Of a stretch of DNA of 7,748 nucleotides, positions 1 through 5,599 are shown one piece after another (the first letter of the stretch is position 1; each line of letters opens with the position of its first letter). The notes under the pieces are model-generated. The model did not search any database and was not told the origin of the DNA. It saw only the letters and a program-made list of their open reading frames with translations. Location of the stretch: contig DMRR01000267.1 of assembly GCA_003455275.1 (NCBI GenBank), positions 1 through 7,748 on the forward strand, in the 5' to 3' direction. The translations under genes and the position numbers were made by a program. This DNA comes from Bacteroidota bacterium (GTDB taxonomy: Bacteria > Bacteroidota > Bacteroidia > Chitinophagales > UBA10324).

Positions 1-261
1 GAAGTGATGATTGACTCATCCATCACCTGGAACAGCGACCGCATCACTCCTACCGGAAAAAAATTGTTAGAGAATTTCGGACTCGGAACACCCAACCGTC
101 ACGAAGGAAAATTCGGAATGGAAGAAATCGCTCACAGCAAGTGCCCGCATTGCGGAAGCGAAAACACAACGATGAATTCAATTTTCGGAAGCACACTTTG
201 CCGCAGCACACATTTCTGTTTTGACTGCAAGCAGGCGTTCGAAAGATTTAAACCAGTGTAG
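1..261 (+). CDS. paaD: PaaD, phenylacetyl-CoA epoxidase accessory subunit (3' part only)
   Basis: The frame is open to the left edge, so this is the last 86 residues of a protein normally about 150-170 long. The N-terminal MIP18/DUF59-like domain lies mostly outside the window. Visible are the segment ITWNSDRITPTGKKLLENFG, matching the family's 'PPWTTDW(I/L)..E.R..L...GI' stretch, and a C-terminal zinc-ribbon-like block: CPHC (Cys48, Cys51 of the fragment), FGSTLC (Cys67), CFDC (Cys73, Cys76), ending in FERFK. That order and the FGST-C...C..C...F..FK ending are typical of PaaD. In known systems PaaD is needed for activity of the PaaABCE multicomponent monooxygenase that epoxidises phenylacetyl-CoA, probably through metal or Fe-S maturation. 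Other paa genes would be expected upstream. The next gene starts 18 bases later, so co-transcription is possible. The assignment is by motif recognition and fairly secure. Confidence 0.88.
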   Translation, partial: EVMIDSSITWNSDRITPTGKKLLENFGLGTPNRHEGKFGMEEIAHSKCPHCGSENTTMNSIFGSTLCRSTHFCFDCKQAFERFKPV

Positions 262-279
262 AAAATATTTTTTCAGTCA

Positions 280-666
280 ATGAAATTTCTCCTCCTGATT
301 TTCTTCTCTTACATTTTCACTTCGCTTCATGCGCAGTCAATTGACTCACTCATTGTTCATGCAAAACCCGGAACTACTGTTGAGCAATTCAATCAGTTGC
401 TTCAGACAAATAAATATGTGCTTGTAGATTTTTATGCCGACTGGTGTGCGCCATGTAAAAAACTTGCACCCATTATTCAGGACATTTCAAAAGAATATTC
501 TTCAACTGTTTTAGTCATTAAGGTGAATCAGGATGAGAACAAACCGCTTTTCGATTTGCTGCAAGTATGGGAACTTCCAACTCTTCGAATTTATCGGAAT
601 GGAAAAATCTTATGGTCGGGAGAAGGGTTTTTTCCGAAGGAAGTGATTGAAGAGCAACTGAAATAG
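280..666 (+). CDS. Exported thioredoxin-family protein
   Basis: A 128-residue single-domain thioredoxin. Residues 1-18 form a hydrophobic signal peptide (MKFLLLIFFS then YIFTSLHA) with a likely signal peptidase I site at Ala18-Gln19, so the mature protein should be periplasmic. The redox site is WCAPCKK (Cys56 and Cys59), preceded by VDFYAD, whose Asp50 corresponds to the buried Asp of thioredoxins. The cis-proline is Pro100 in ELPTL. The active-site dipeptide is Ala-Pro, not the Gly-Pro of cytosolic thioredoxin; this is seen in many exported Trx-like proteins. Likely role: thiol-disulfide exchange or reduction outside the cytoplasm; the partner cannot be told from sequence. The ATG is the only start that places the signal peptide at the N-terminus, and no Shine-Dalgarno sequence precedes it. 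It lies 18 bases after paaD and may share its transcript; no functional link to paaD is evident. Confidence 0.9.
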   Translation: MKFLLLIFFSYIFTSLHAQSIDSLIVHAKPGTTVEQFNQLLQTNKYVLVDFYADWCAPCKKLAPIIQDISKEYSSTVLVIKVNQDENKPLFDLLQVWELPTLRIYRNGKILWSGEGFFPKEVIEEQLK

Positions 667-673
667 TGAAATT

Positions 674-701
674 TTCAGTCTTCAGCATTCCGGTTTCCGC
701 C
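674..701 (+). repeat. Degenerate heptad array after the thioredoxin gene
   Basis: Four consecutive 7-base units: TTCAGTC at 674, TTCAGCA at 681, TTCCGGT at 688 and TTCCGCC at 695. All begin TTC and have G at position 5. Comparing the stretch with itself at a lag of 7 gives 14 identities in 21 positions by my count. It begins 7 bases after the thioredoxin stop codon. No hairpin with a T-run was found, so it is not an ordinary terminator. Confidence 0.55.
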
Positions 702-737
702 TCTTCTAATTGTTTATAAATATTTCCAACTCTTTAC

Positions 738-768
738 TTGTTGATGTGAAAGGCATAATTGACTTTCG
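738..768 (+). promoter_or_regulatory. Weak candidate recA promoter
   Basis: Bacteroidota primary-sigma promoters usually resemble TTTG about 19 bases before TAnnTTTG. Here TTG at 738-740 (or 741-743) lies 16-19 bases before TGACTTTC at 760-767, followed by G768. The -7-like element matches the specified positions only partly (T, then TTT), so this is a weak match. It would start transcription at roughly 772-776, right at the beginning of the hairpin at 776-793. No better candidate was seen between 667 and 833. Confidence 0.22.
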
Positions 769-775
769 TTCCCCT

Positions 776-793
776 TCCTGAATTGGTTCAGGA
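776..793 (+). promoter_or_regulatory. Perfect 7-bp inverted repeat in the recA leader
   Basis: TCCTGAA (776-782) and TTCAGGA (787-793) are exact reverse complements around the loop TTGG, ending 40 bases before the recA ATG. No T-run follows directly, so it does not look like a terminator. The right arm also takes part in an overlapping smaller repeat, GTTC (786-789) with GAAC (795-798). It could be an operator for a damage-responsive repressor or a 5'-UTR hairpin; the sequence alone does not decide. I cannot match it with confidence to a known SOS box. Confidence 0.5.
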
Positions 794-833
794 TGAACAC
801 GATTAATTTTTTTAAGAATAAATAATAAAGTTT

Positions 834-1865
834 ATGGCAAACATTCCATCAGAAAAACTCAAGGCGCTCAAGCTCGCAATGGATAAGCTTGACAAGGATT
901 ATGGAAAAGGAACAGTAATGAAACTTGGCGACCAAACTATTGATGCAATTGAAGCAATTTCTACCGGCTCACTTGGTTTGGATATGGCGCTTGGTATTGG
1001 CGGCTTGCCAAAAGGAAGAGTGGTTGAAATTTATGGTCCTGAATCTTCAGGTAAAACCACACTTGCTACACATGTAATTGCCGAATCACAAAAGAGAGGA
1101 GGCATTGCTGCATTCATTGATGCAGAACACGCATTTGATAAAAGCTATGCGCAGAAACTTGGAGTGGATGTAGAAAATCTTCTCATCTCTCAGCCCGACA
1201 ATGGTGAGCAAGCGCTTGAAATTGCAGACAACCTGATTCGCTCCGGCGCAATTGATGTCATTGTGATTGACTCGGTGGCCGCTCTTGTTCCGAAAGCTGA
1301 AATTGAAGGCGAGATGGGAGACAGCAAAATGGGATTGCATGCGCGACTCATGAGTCAGGCGCTTCGCAAACTCACCGGTACGATTAACAAAACCAATTGT
1401 CTTTGTATTTTCATTAATCAGCTTCGCGAAAAAATTGGTGTAATGTTCGGCAACCCCGAAACTACAACCGGAGGAAATGCGCTCAAGTTTTATGCTTCTG
1501 TTCGCTTAGACATTCGCCGCCTTGCACAAATCAAGGAAGATGAACAAGTGATTGGAAACAGAGTGAAAGTGAAAGTGGTGAAGAACAAAGTGGCACCGCC
1601 ATTTCGCTTTGCTGAGTTCGATGTGATTTATGGCGAAGGTGTGAGCAAGGTGGGTGAGATCATTGACATGGGAGTGGAAATGCAAATCATACAAAAGAGC
1701 GGCTCGTGGTTCAGCTACGATGGAAACAAACTCGGTCAGGGTCGCGATGCGGTGAAACAATTGCTGCTTGATAATCCTGAAATGATGGAAGAGATCGAAG
1801 GAAAAATTCGTGGCAACCTTTCTTCAAACGGAAATGTTCCGGTTGCGGAAAAAAAGGAAGCATAG
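834..1865 (+). CDS. recA: Recombinase RecA
   Basis: A complete 343-residue RecA, the usual length. RecA forms ATP-dependent filaments on single-stranded DNA, drives homologous strand exchange in recombinational repair, and in many bacteria stimulates LexA-type self-cleavage. Visible signatures: Walker A GPESSGKT (68-75); catalytic-type Glu98 in IDAEHA; Walker B strand DVIVIDS (141-147); loop L1 EIEGEMGD (156-163); loop L2 running from [10 protein letters not shown] (205-214) through [15 protein letters not shown] (215-229); and KVKVVKNK (245-252). The C-terminal tail is acidic and then Lys-rich. There is no intein. The start ATG is followed by [13 protein letters not shown], a normal RecA N-terminus; the leader is A/T-rich without a Shine-Dalgarno sequence, as is usual in Bacteroidota. 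The gene appears to be its own transcription unit, with a leader hairpin upstream and a terminator downstream. No recX is adjacent. Confidence 0.99.
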   Translation: MANIPSEKLKALKLAMDKLDKDYGKGTVMKLGDQTIDAIEAISTGSLGLDMALGIGGLPKGRVVEIYGPESSGKTTLATHVIAESQKRGGIAAFIDAEHAFDKSYAQKLGVDVENLLISQPDNGEQALEIADNLIRSGAIDVIVIDSVAALVPKAEIEGEMGDSKMGLHARLMSQALRKLTGTINKTNCLCIFINQLREKIGVMFGNPETTTGGNALKFYASVRLDIRRLAQIKEDEQVIGNRVKVKVVKNKVAPPFRFAEFDVIYGEGVSKVGEIIDMGVEMQIIQKSGSWFSYDGNKLGQGRDAVKQLLLDNPEMMEEIEGKIRGNLSSNGNVPVAEKKEA

Positions 1866-1923
1866 AACCTCGTAACCGAATAGTGACATATAACGATTTT
1901 GTTGCTATTTGATTTCAAAAATT

Positions 1924-1961
1924 AAAGTCCCAATTCAGAATTCTGACTTGGGATTTCTTTT
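1924..1961 (+). terminator. Rho-independent terminator of recA
   Basis: TCCCAA (1928-1933) pairs with TTGGGA (1948-1953). Nested inside is the exact palindrome TCAGAATTCTGA (1935-1946), which adds a second stem segment across a T/C mismatch. The right arm runs into TTTCTTTT (1954-1961), and AAA at 1924-1926 can extend the stem past a bulged G. It starts 58 bases after the recA stop. The T-run is on the + strand only, so it should act on rightward transcripts. Confidence 0.85.
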
Positions 1962-2004
1962 GAATACAACCCCTGAAAGGTTTTTACCTATAAAATATTT
2001 TTTC

Positions 2005-2396
2005 ATGAACAAAGACATCGAATCATACTACAACACTCATGAAGAAGAAGAAGAGAAATAAGTTTACACTCTTCTTTCAGCATAAATCAGTCGTCACTTG
2101 TCCGATACAGAAAATAAATATGGCACGCACACCCTGTTTGGTTTCTCGAAAGAAATCCAGTGGAGGGTTACAGCAAGTTGAAAAGTTGTATCCTACTTTT
2201 ATTCTGGAGCGGGCAATCGTTTGATGAAACTCCTTTGCAAAGAGAAGGAAGTTTTAAAGCAGCGGAAATAAGATTCACTTCTGCTGCACAGATAAACAAA
2301 AAAGATTTGATTCGGTTTCTTGAAAAGACAAGAACCATCCAATGGGGTTACAAAAACATTGTGAAGCGCAAGGGCGTGCTTGATCGTTTGAAATAA
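2005..2396 (+). pseudogene. Frameshifted DUF1801-family gene
   Basis: Joining three frames recovers one continuous protein of about 130 residues. Frame 1 from ATG 2005 reads MNKDIESYYNTHEEEEEK and meets a TAA at 2059-2061. Frame 3 at 2055-2099 reads EISLHSSFSINQSSL. Frame 1 at 2104-2118 reads DTENK. Frame 3 from 2118 reads IWHAHPVWFLERNPVEGYSK, continues with LLFWSGQSF, FKAAEIRFTSA and IQWGYKNIVKRKGVLDRLK, and stops at 2394-2396. The pieces fall in the order and spacing of small Bacteroidota DUF1801 (YdhG-like) proteins, whose function is not established. The implied changes are -1 near 2058, +1 near 2100 and -1 near 2117, all within about 60 bases. Neighbouring genes are intact, so decay is more likely than poor sequence. 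A truncated C-terminal product from GTG 2160 is conceivable but unlikely. The family name is from memory of its motifs. Confidence 0.75.
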
Positions 2397-2428
2397 TTTT
2401 AAAAAACGAGTAATTCATATCCGTATTT

Positions 2429-2456
2429 ACTAATAACTATTAGCAGATAACAAATA
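2429..2456. repeat. Degenerate heptad array between convergent genes
   Basis: Four 7-base units on the + strand: ACTAATA at 2429, ACTATTA at 2436, GCAGATA at 2443 and ACAAATA at 2450, followed by ACC. A lag-7 self-comparison gives 14 identities in 21 positions by my count. It ends 6 bases from the stop of the minus-strand dehydrogenase (2463-2465) and starts 32 bases after the pseudogene stop. A small CTAAT/ATTAG hairpin (2430-2443) lies inside. No conventional terminator was found between the two convergent units. Confidence 0.5.
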
Positions 2457-2462
2457 ACCTTT

Positions 2463-3761
2463 CTAAAGTCCCCAATATGTAAACTGCTTAATCTTATTTC
2501 TAAAAATTCCTTTTACATCCACAATTATTCCGCCGCCATTCATAATGGTCTTGAAATAATTTTCATCGAGGGATAAATATTCTTTGTGATTCACGGCAAC
2601 GATGATGGCATCATACATTCCGGTGGGCTGCTTCACTAATCCGAAACCGTATTCATGATTGAGTTCTTCACTGTCAGCATGCGGGTCGCTCACTTCAACA
2701 GTTACGGTGTAGTTCTTCAACTCATTCACAATATCAGCAACCTTGCTGTTGCGGATGTCAGTTACATTCTCTTTGAAAGTGGCACCGAGAATTAGTATGC
2801 GCGAATTGCTTACATCTTTGTGTGCTTTCGTAAGTAACTGAACTGTGCGTCGCGCCACATACGGTCCCATGTCATCATTAATTCTTCTTCCTGAAAGAAT
2901 CACTTCCGATTCGTAACCGAGCGCATTCGCTTTGTAAGTGAGATAATAAGGATCAACACCAATGCAGTGACCGCCTACAAGTCCCGGATAAAATTTCAGG
3001 AAGTTCCATTTTGTGCTTGCAGCTTCAAGCACATCGTAAGTATTGATTCCGATTTTATCGAAGATGCGTGAGAGTTCATTCATCAAGGCAATGTTCACAT
3101 CGCGCTGCGTGTTCTCAATAATTTTTGCTGCTTCCGCAACCTTGATTGATGAAGCGCGATGAACACCCGCTTTGACAACTATCTCATAAGTTTTTGCTAT
3201 CACATCCAACGCTTCAGCATCACAGCCTGAAACTACTTTCACAATTTTGGAAAGGGTATGCTCTTTATCTCCCGGATTAATTCTTTCGGGAGAATAACCA
3301 AGTTTAAAATCAGTTATGTTTTTCAAGCCCGAAATACTTTCCATCACCGGAAGACAATCTTCTTCTGTACAGCCGGGATAAACTGTTGATTCAAAAACTA
3401 CATAGTCACCTTTCTTCAAAACTTTCCCTATCGTGTCGCTCGCGCTGAGCACCGGTTTCAAATCAGGAACATTGTGTTCATCCACCGGAGTGGGAACAGC
3501 CACAATAAAAAACTTTGCAGTTTTTAGGTCTTCAATCTTATGTGTGAAAAGGATATCGCATCCTTCAAATTCTTTTTTATCAAGTTCACTGCTTGGGTCG
3601 ATTCCCTGCTTCATCATTTCAACGCGCCTGGCATTGATGTCGAATCCAATCACAGAGATTTTACGGGCAAACTCCAGAGCAATCGGGAGTCCTACATATC
3701 CGAGACCAAGCACAGCAAGTTTTTCTTTTTTCTGAATTAACTGCTCATATAAGTTTTCCAT
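2463..3761 (-). CDS. UDP-N-acetylhexosamine 6-dehydrogenase, TviB/WbpO type
   Basis: A 432-residue member of the UDP-glucose/GDP-mannose dehydrogenase family. It should oxidise C6 of UDP-GlcNAc or UDP-GalNAc to the uronate with 2 NAD+. Seen: Rossmann motif GLGYVGLP (19-26), VPTPVDE in the nucleotide-binding domain, ESTVYPGCTEE (from Glu124), SPERINPGD (157-165), the AAKIIENTQRD helix, and the catalytic-cysteine loop GGHCIGVDPYYL with Cys266. The C-terminal UDP-binding domain carries FKENVTDIRNS (329-339). The GVDPYYL loop and SPERINPGD resemble Salmonella TviB and Pseudomonas WbpO more than WbpA or Ugd; substrate epimer (Glc or Gal) cannot be read from sequence. ATG 3761 is preferred over the adjacent GTG 3764 because it forms a TGATG overlap with the upstream gene's stop. 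It is the last gene of the leftward unit. Confidence 0.93.
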   Translation of the reverse strand: MENLYEQLIQKKEKLAVLGLGYVGLPIALEFARKISVIGFDINARRVEMMKQGIDPSSELDKKEFEGCDILFTHKIEDLKTAKFFIVAVPTPVDEHNVPDLKPVLSASDTIGKVLKKGDYVVFESTVYPGCTEEDCLPVMESISGLKNITDFKLGYSPERINPGDKEHTLSKIVKVVSGCDAEALDVIAKTYEIVVKAGVHRASSIKVAEAAKIIENTQRDVNIALMNELSRIFDKIGINTYDVLEAASTKWNFLKFYPGLVGGHCIGVDPYYLTYKANALGYESEVILSGRRINDDMGPYVARRTVQLLTKAHKDVSNSRILILGATFKENVTDIRNSKVADIVNELKNYTVTVEVSDPHADSEELNHEYGFGLVKQPTGMYDAIIVAVNHKEYLSLDENYFKTIMNGGGIIVDVKGIFRNKIKQFTYWGL

Positions 3762-4696
3762 CACATTATTTTTTTAAAGTAATCGTAAGTAATTTTTAAT
3801 CCTTCAGCGCGTTGAATTTTTGGTTCCCAATTCAAAAGTTTTTTGGCTTTTGTAATATCCGGTTGGCGTTGTTTGGGGTCATCTTTGGGCAACGGTTCGA
3901 AAATAATTTTTTGCGAAGTTCCGGTCAGCTTAATAATCTCATCAGCAAATTGGCGAATAGTAATCTCATCCGGGTTTCCAAGGTTAACCGGATTAATTTC
4001 ATTACTGAATAGAAGCCGATAAATTCCTTCTACCAAATCACTAACAAAACAAAAGCTGCGAGTCTGGCTGCCGTCTCCGTAAATGGTTAAATCTTTTCCA
4101 GATAATGCCTGGTAGAAAAAATTAGGAAGCACTCTTCCATCATTCAATCTCATTCTCGGGCCATAAGTATTGAATATGCGAACGATGCGCGTTTCCAATC
4201 CATGATAAGTGTGATAAGCCATGGTAATTGCTTCCTGAAATCTTTTTGCTTCATCATAAACTCCGCGCGGGCCTACAGGATTTACATGCCCCCAGTATTC
4301 TTCGTTCTGGGGATGCACGAGTGGATCACCATAAACTTCGGAAGTAGAGGCAACAAGAATGCGGGCTTTCTTAACTCTTGCCAATCCAAGCAGGTTATGT
4401 GTTCCAAGCGACCCGACTTTCAGGGTTTGAATTGGCATCTTCAAATAATCAATAGGGCTTGCCGGCGATGCGAAATGTAATATGTAATCCAGTTGATCAG
4501 GGACATGCACGAACTTTGAAACATCGTGATGATAGAATGAAAAATTTTTTTTGGGAAAAAGGTGTTCAATATTCCTTAAGTCACCAGTAATGAGATTATC
4601 CATTCCTACCACCTGAAATTCTTCACTAACAAAACGGTCGCATAGATGCGAGCCAATAAAACCAGCGGCGCCCGTAATTAGAATTCGTTTTGACAT
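3761..4696 (-). CDS. uxs: UDP-glucuronate decarboxylase (UDP-xylose synthase)
   Basis: A 311-residue extended short-chain dehydrogenase, the normal length for soluble bacterial UXS. It binds NAD+ and converts UDP-glucuronate to UDP-xylose through a 4-keto intermediate. Seen: [10 protein letters not shown] (8-17) for [21 protein letters not shown] (74-91) and the following KVGSLGTHN, nearly diagnostic of [12 protein letters not shown] (117-125) with Thr118 and Glu120; the catalytic pair YDEAK (Tyr147, Lys151); [10 protein letters not shown] (173-182); and [10 protein letters not shown] (206-215), which includes the Arg of the UDP site. The substrate would come from Ugd encoded two genes upstream in the same direction. 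Its stop shares one base with the next start, pointing to translational coupling. The upstream gap of 71 bases holds the 12-base palindrome AATGAATTCATT (4735-4746) and CAAAGAAA (4722-4729), whose reverse strand TTTCTTTG weakly resembles a Bacteroidota -7 box. Confidence 0.95.
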   Translation of the reverse strand: MSKRILITGAAGFIGSHLCDRFVSEEFQVVGMDNLITGDLRNIEHLFPKKNFSFYHHDVSKFVHVPDQLDYILHFASPASPIDYLKMPIQTLKVGSLGTHNLLGLARVKKARILVASTSEVYGDPLVHPQNEEYWGHVNPVGPRGVYDEAKRFQEAITMAYHTYHGLETRIVRIFNTYGPRMRLNDGRVLPNFFYQALSGKDLTIYGDGSQTRSFCFVSDLVEGIYRLLFSNEINPVNLGNPDEITIRQFADEIIKLTGTSQKIIFEPLPKDDPKQRQPDITKAKKLLNWEPKIQRAEGLKITYDYFKKIM

Positions 4697-4767
4697 TTTG
4701 TGACTCTCAAATTGGGAGGCGCAAAGAAAACAAGAATGAATTCATTTGATTAGTCGATAGTAAAATT

Positions 4768-5562
4768 TCATTTTCCGATCAAATAATAACAGCAAGTTGT
4801 AAAAAAATCGCGAACAAGGGGAATGGATTTCAAAACCGGAATTTGTTTTCGCGGTTTTAATCCGAATTTGTATTTGTAAATCGGGTTGATGAGAAATAAC
4901 TCGCGCTTCAGAATTTTCATATCAGCGCCACGCACACACCGTTCGAAACGATTGATTGAAATTTTTGTATCGTGAACTTCAAGAAGGTTGGTAATAGTTC
5001 CTTCGCTCTGAAGAAAAATATTTTTTAAAACAAATTTGTAAATGTTTCGATGTAGAATGTGATAGTAAGGAAGCTTACCAATCTTATTAGTCGCAATTTG
5101 CTGATGACCGCCGAAAGGCATACACCATGGTGGAAATCCGAAAAAGATGATTCCGTCATTTGCTAAAAACAGTTTCAGGATTTTCATCACCGCTTCCTGG
5201 TTCGGCAAGTGTTCTATCACATCTTTCAAAATCACTAGATCAAATTTTCCGCTGAACTCCTGCTGAATTTTTTCATCATAAAAATTTCCGACGCGCAAAT
5301 CGAGTTTGTAATCGCGGATAAAATCTTTTGCATATTCCTTTCCCCGAATGATTCTGTTCTCCCACAACTCAAGCCCTGTGCAATTTGCGCCAAGTTCAGC
5401 AAAAGCACAGAGCACTCCGCCTTCGCCGCAACCGACTTCTAAAACATTGAGTCCGGAAATATTTTTTTTCACTTGCTGAACAAAGGGCACCACATATTGC
5501 CTTGCATTTTCCAACTGCTGTTGGAACATAACCTGGGGTTTACCATGGTGAGCGAGAGACAA
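4768..5562 (-). CDS. Class I SAM-dependent methyltransferase
   Basis: Residues 39-49 (NVLEVGCGEGG) are SAM-binding motif I. They are followed by an acidic residue ending the next strand (GLELWENR, 63-70) and motif LVILKDVIEHLP (109-120), the pattern of the Methyltransf_11/23 families. The C-terminal half (from about 150: GGHQQIATNKIG, PYYHILHR, then a basic tail) is probably the acceptor-specific part, and no acceptor can be named. Total length is 264 residues from TTG 5562; an in-frame ATG at 5529 would give 253. The start is uncertain: the TTG version needs a rare start codon, but a stop lies only two codons upstream of it, and residues 2-11 (SLAHHGKPQV) cannot be judged. It sits 37 bases after ugd and before the UXS gene, so a role in modifying a sugar or glycan is inferred from context. 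Confidence 0.85.
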   Translation of the reverse strand: MSLAHHGKPQVMFQQQLENARQYVVPFVQQVKKNISGLNVLEVGCGEGGVLCAFAELGANCTGLELWENRIIRGKEYAKDFIRDYKLDLRVGNFYDEKIQQEFSGKFDLVILKDVIEHLPNQEAVMKILKLFLANDGIIFFGFPPWCMPFGGHQQIATNKIGKLPYYHILHRNIYKFVLKNIFLQSEGTITNLLEVHDTKISINRFERCVRGADMKILKRELFLINPIYKYKFGLKPRKQIPVLKSIPLVRDFFTTCCYYLIGK

Positions 5563-5570
5563 ACTTTATA

Positions 5571-5598
5571 TCAAAAATTAGAAATCAAAAATCAAAAA
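5571..5598. repeat. Heptad array filling the ugd/methyltransferase gap
   Basis: Four 7-base units on the + strand: TCAAAAA at 5571, TTAGAAA at 5578, TCAAAAA at 5585 and TCAAAAA at 5592. Lag-7 self-comparison gives 17 identities in 21 by my count, though A-richness inflates this. On the coding (-) strand the word is TTTTTGA. It begins one base after the ugd stop codon (5600-5602) and fills 28 of the 37 bases before the TTG start of the next gene. Confidence 0.55.
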
Positions 5599-5599
5599 A

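Noticed and set aside
776..793. Terminator of the paaD/thioredoxin unit
   Set aside because: The stem is only 7 bp and no T-run follows it directly; the T-rich stretch begins well downstream at about 803.
1086..1918. Minus-strand frames opposite recA
   Set aside because: They mirror recA codon use and show no domain; recA is certain on the other strand.
2039..2224. 61-codon + strand frame beginning MKKKKRNK
   Set aside because: It is an out-of-frame reading of the DUF1801 pseudogene; the family residues come from the other two frames.
2160..2396. Independent 78-residue gene starting at GTG 2160
   Set aside because: The conserved family sequence continues upstream of this GTG in the same frame (IWHAHPVWFL...), so it is the 3' part of the broken gene, not a separate start.
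3762..3764. GTG as the start of the TviB-like dehydrogenase
   Set aside because: The next codon is ATG and forms the TGATG overlap with the upstream gene; the GTG adds only one residue.
4202..4480. 92-codon + strand frame, and similar ones at 3433-3740 and 7197-7445
   Set aside because: All are antisense to well-supported sugar-pathway genes and show no family motifs or leader signals.
4735..4746. Palindrome AATGAATTCATT as an operator for the UXS gene
   Set aside because: It is an exact 12-base palindrome, but it is A/T-rich, occurs once in the window and has no supporting context; kept only as a note under the gene.
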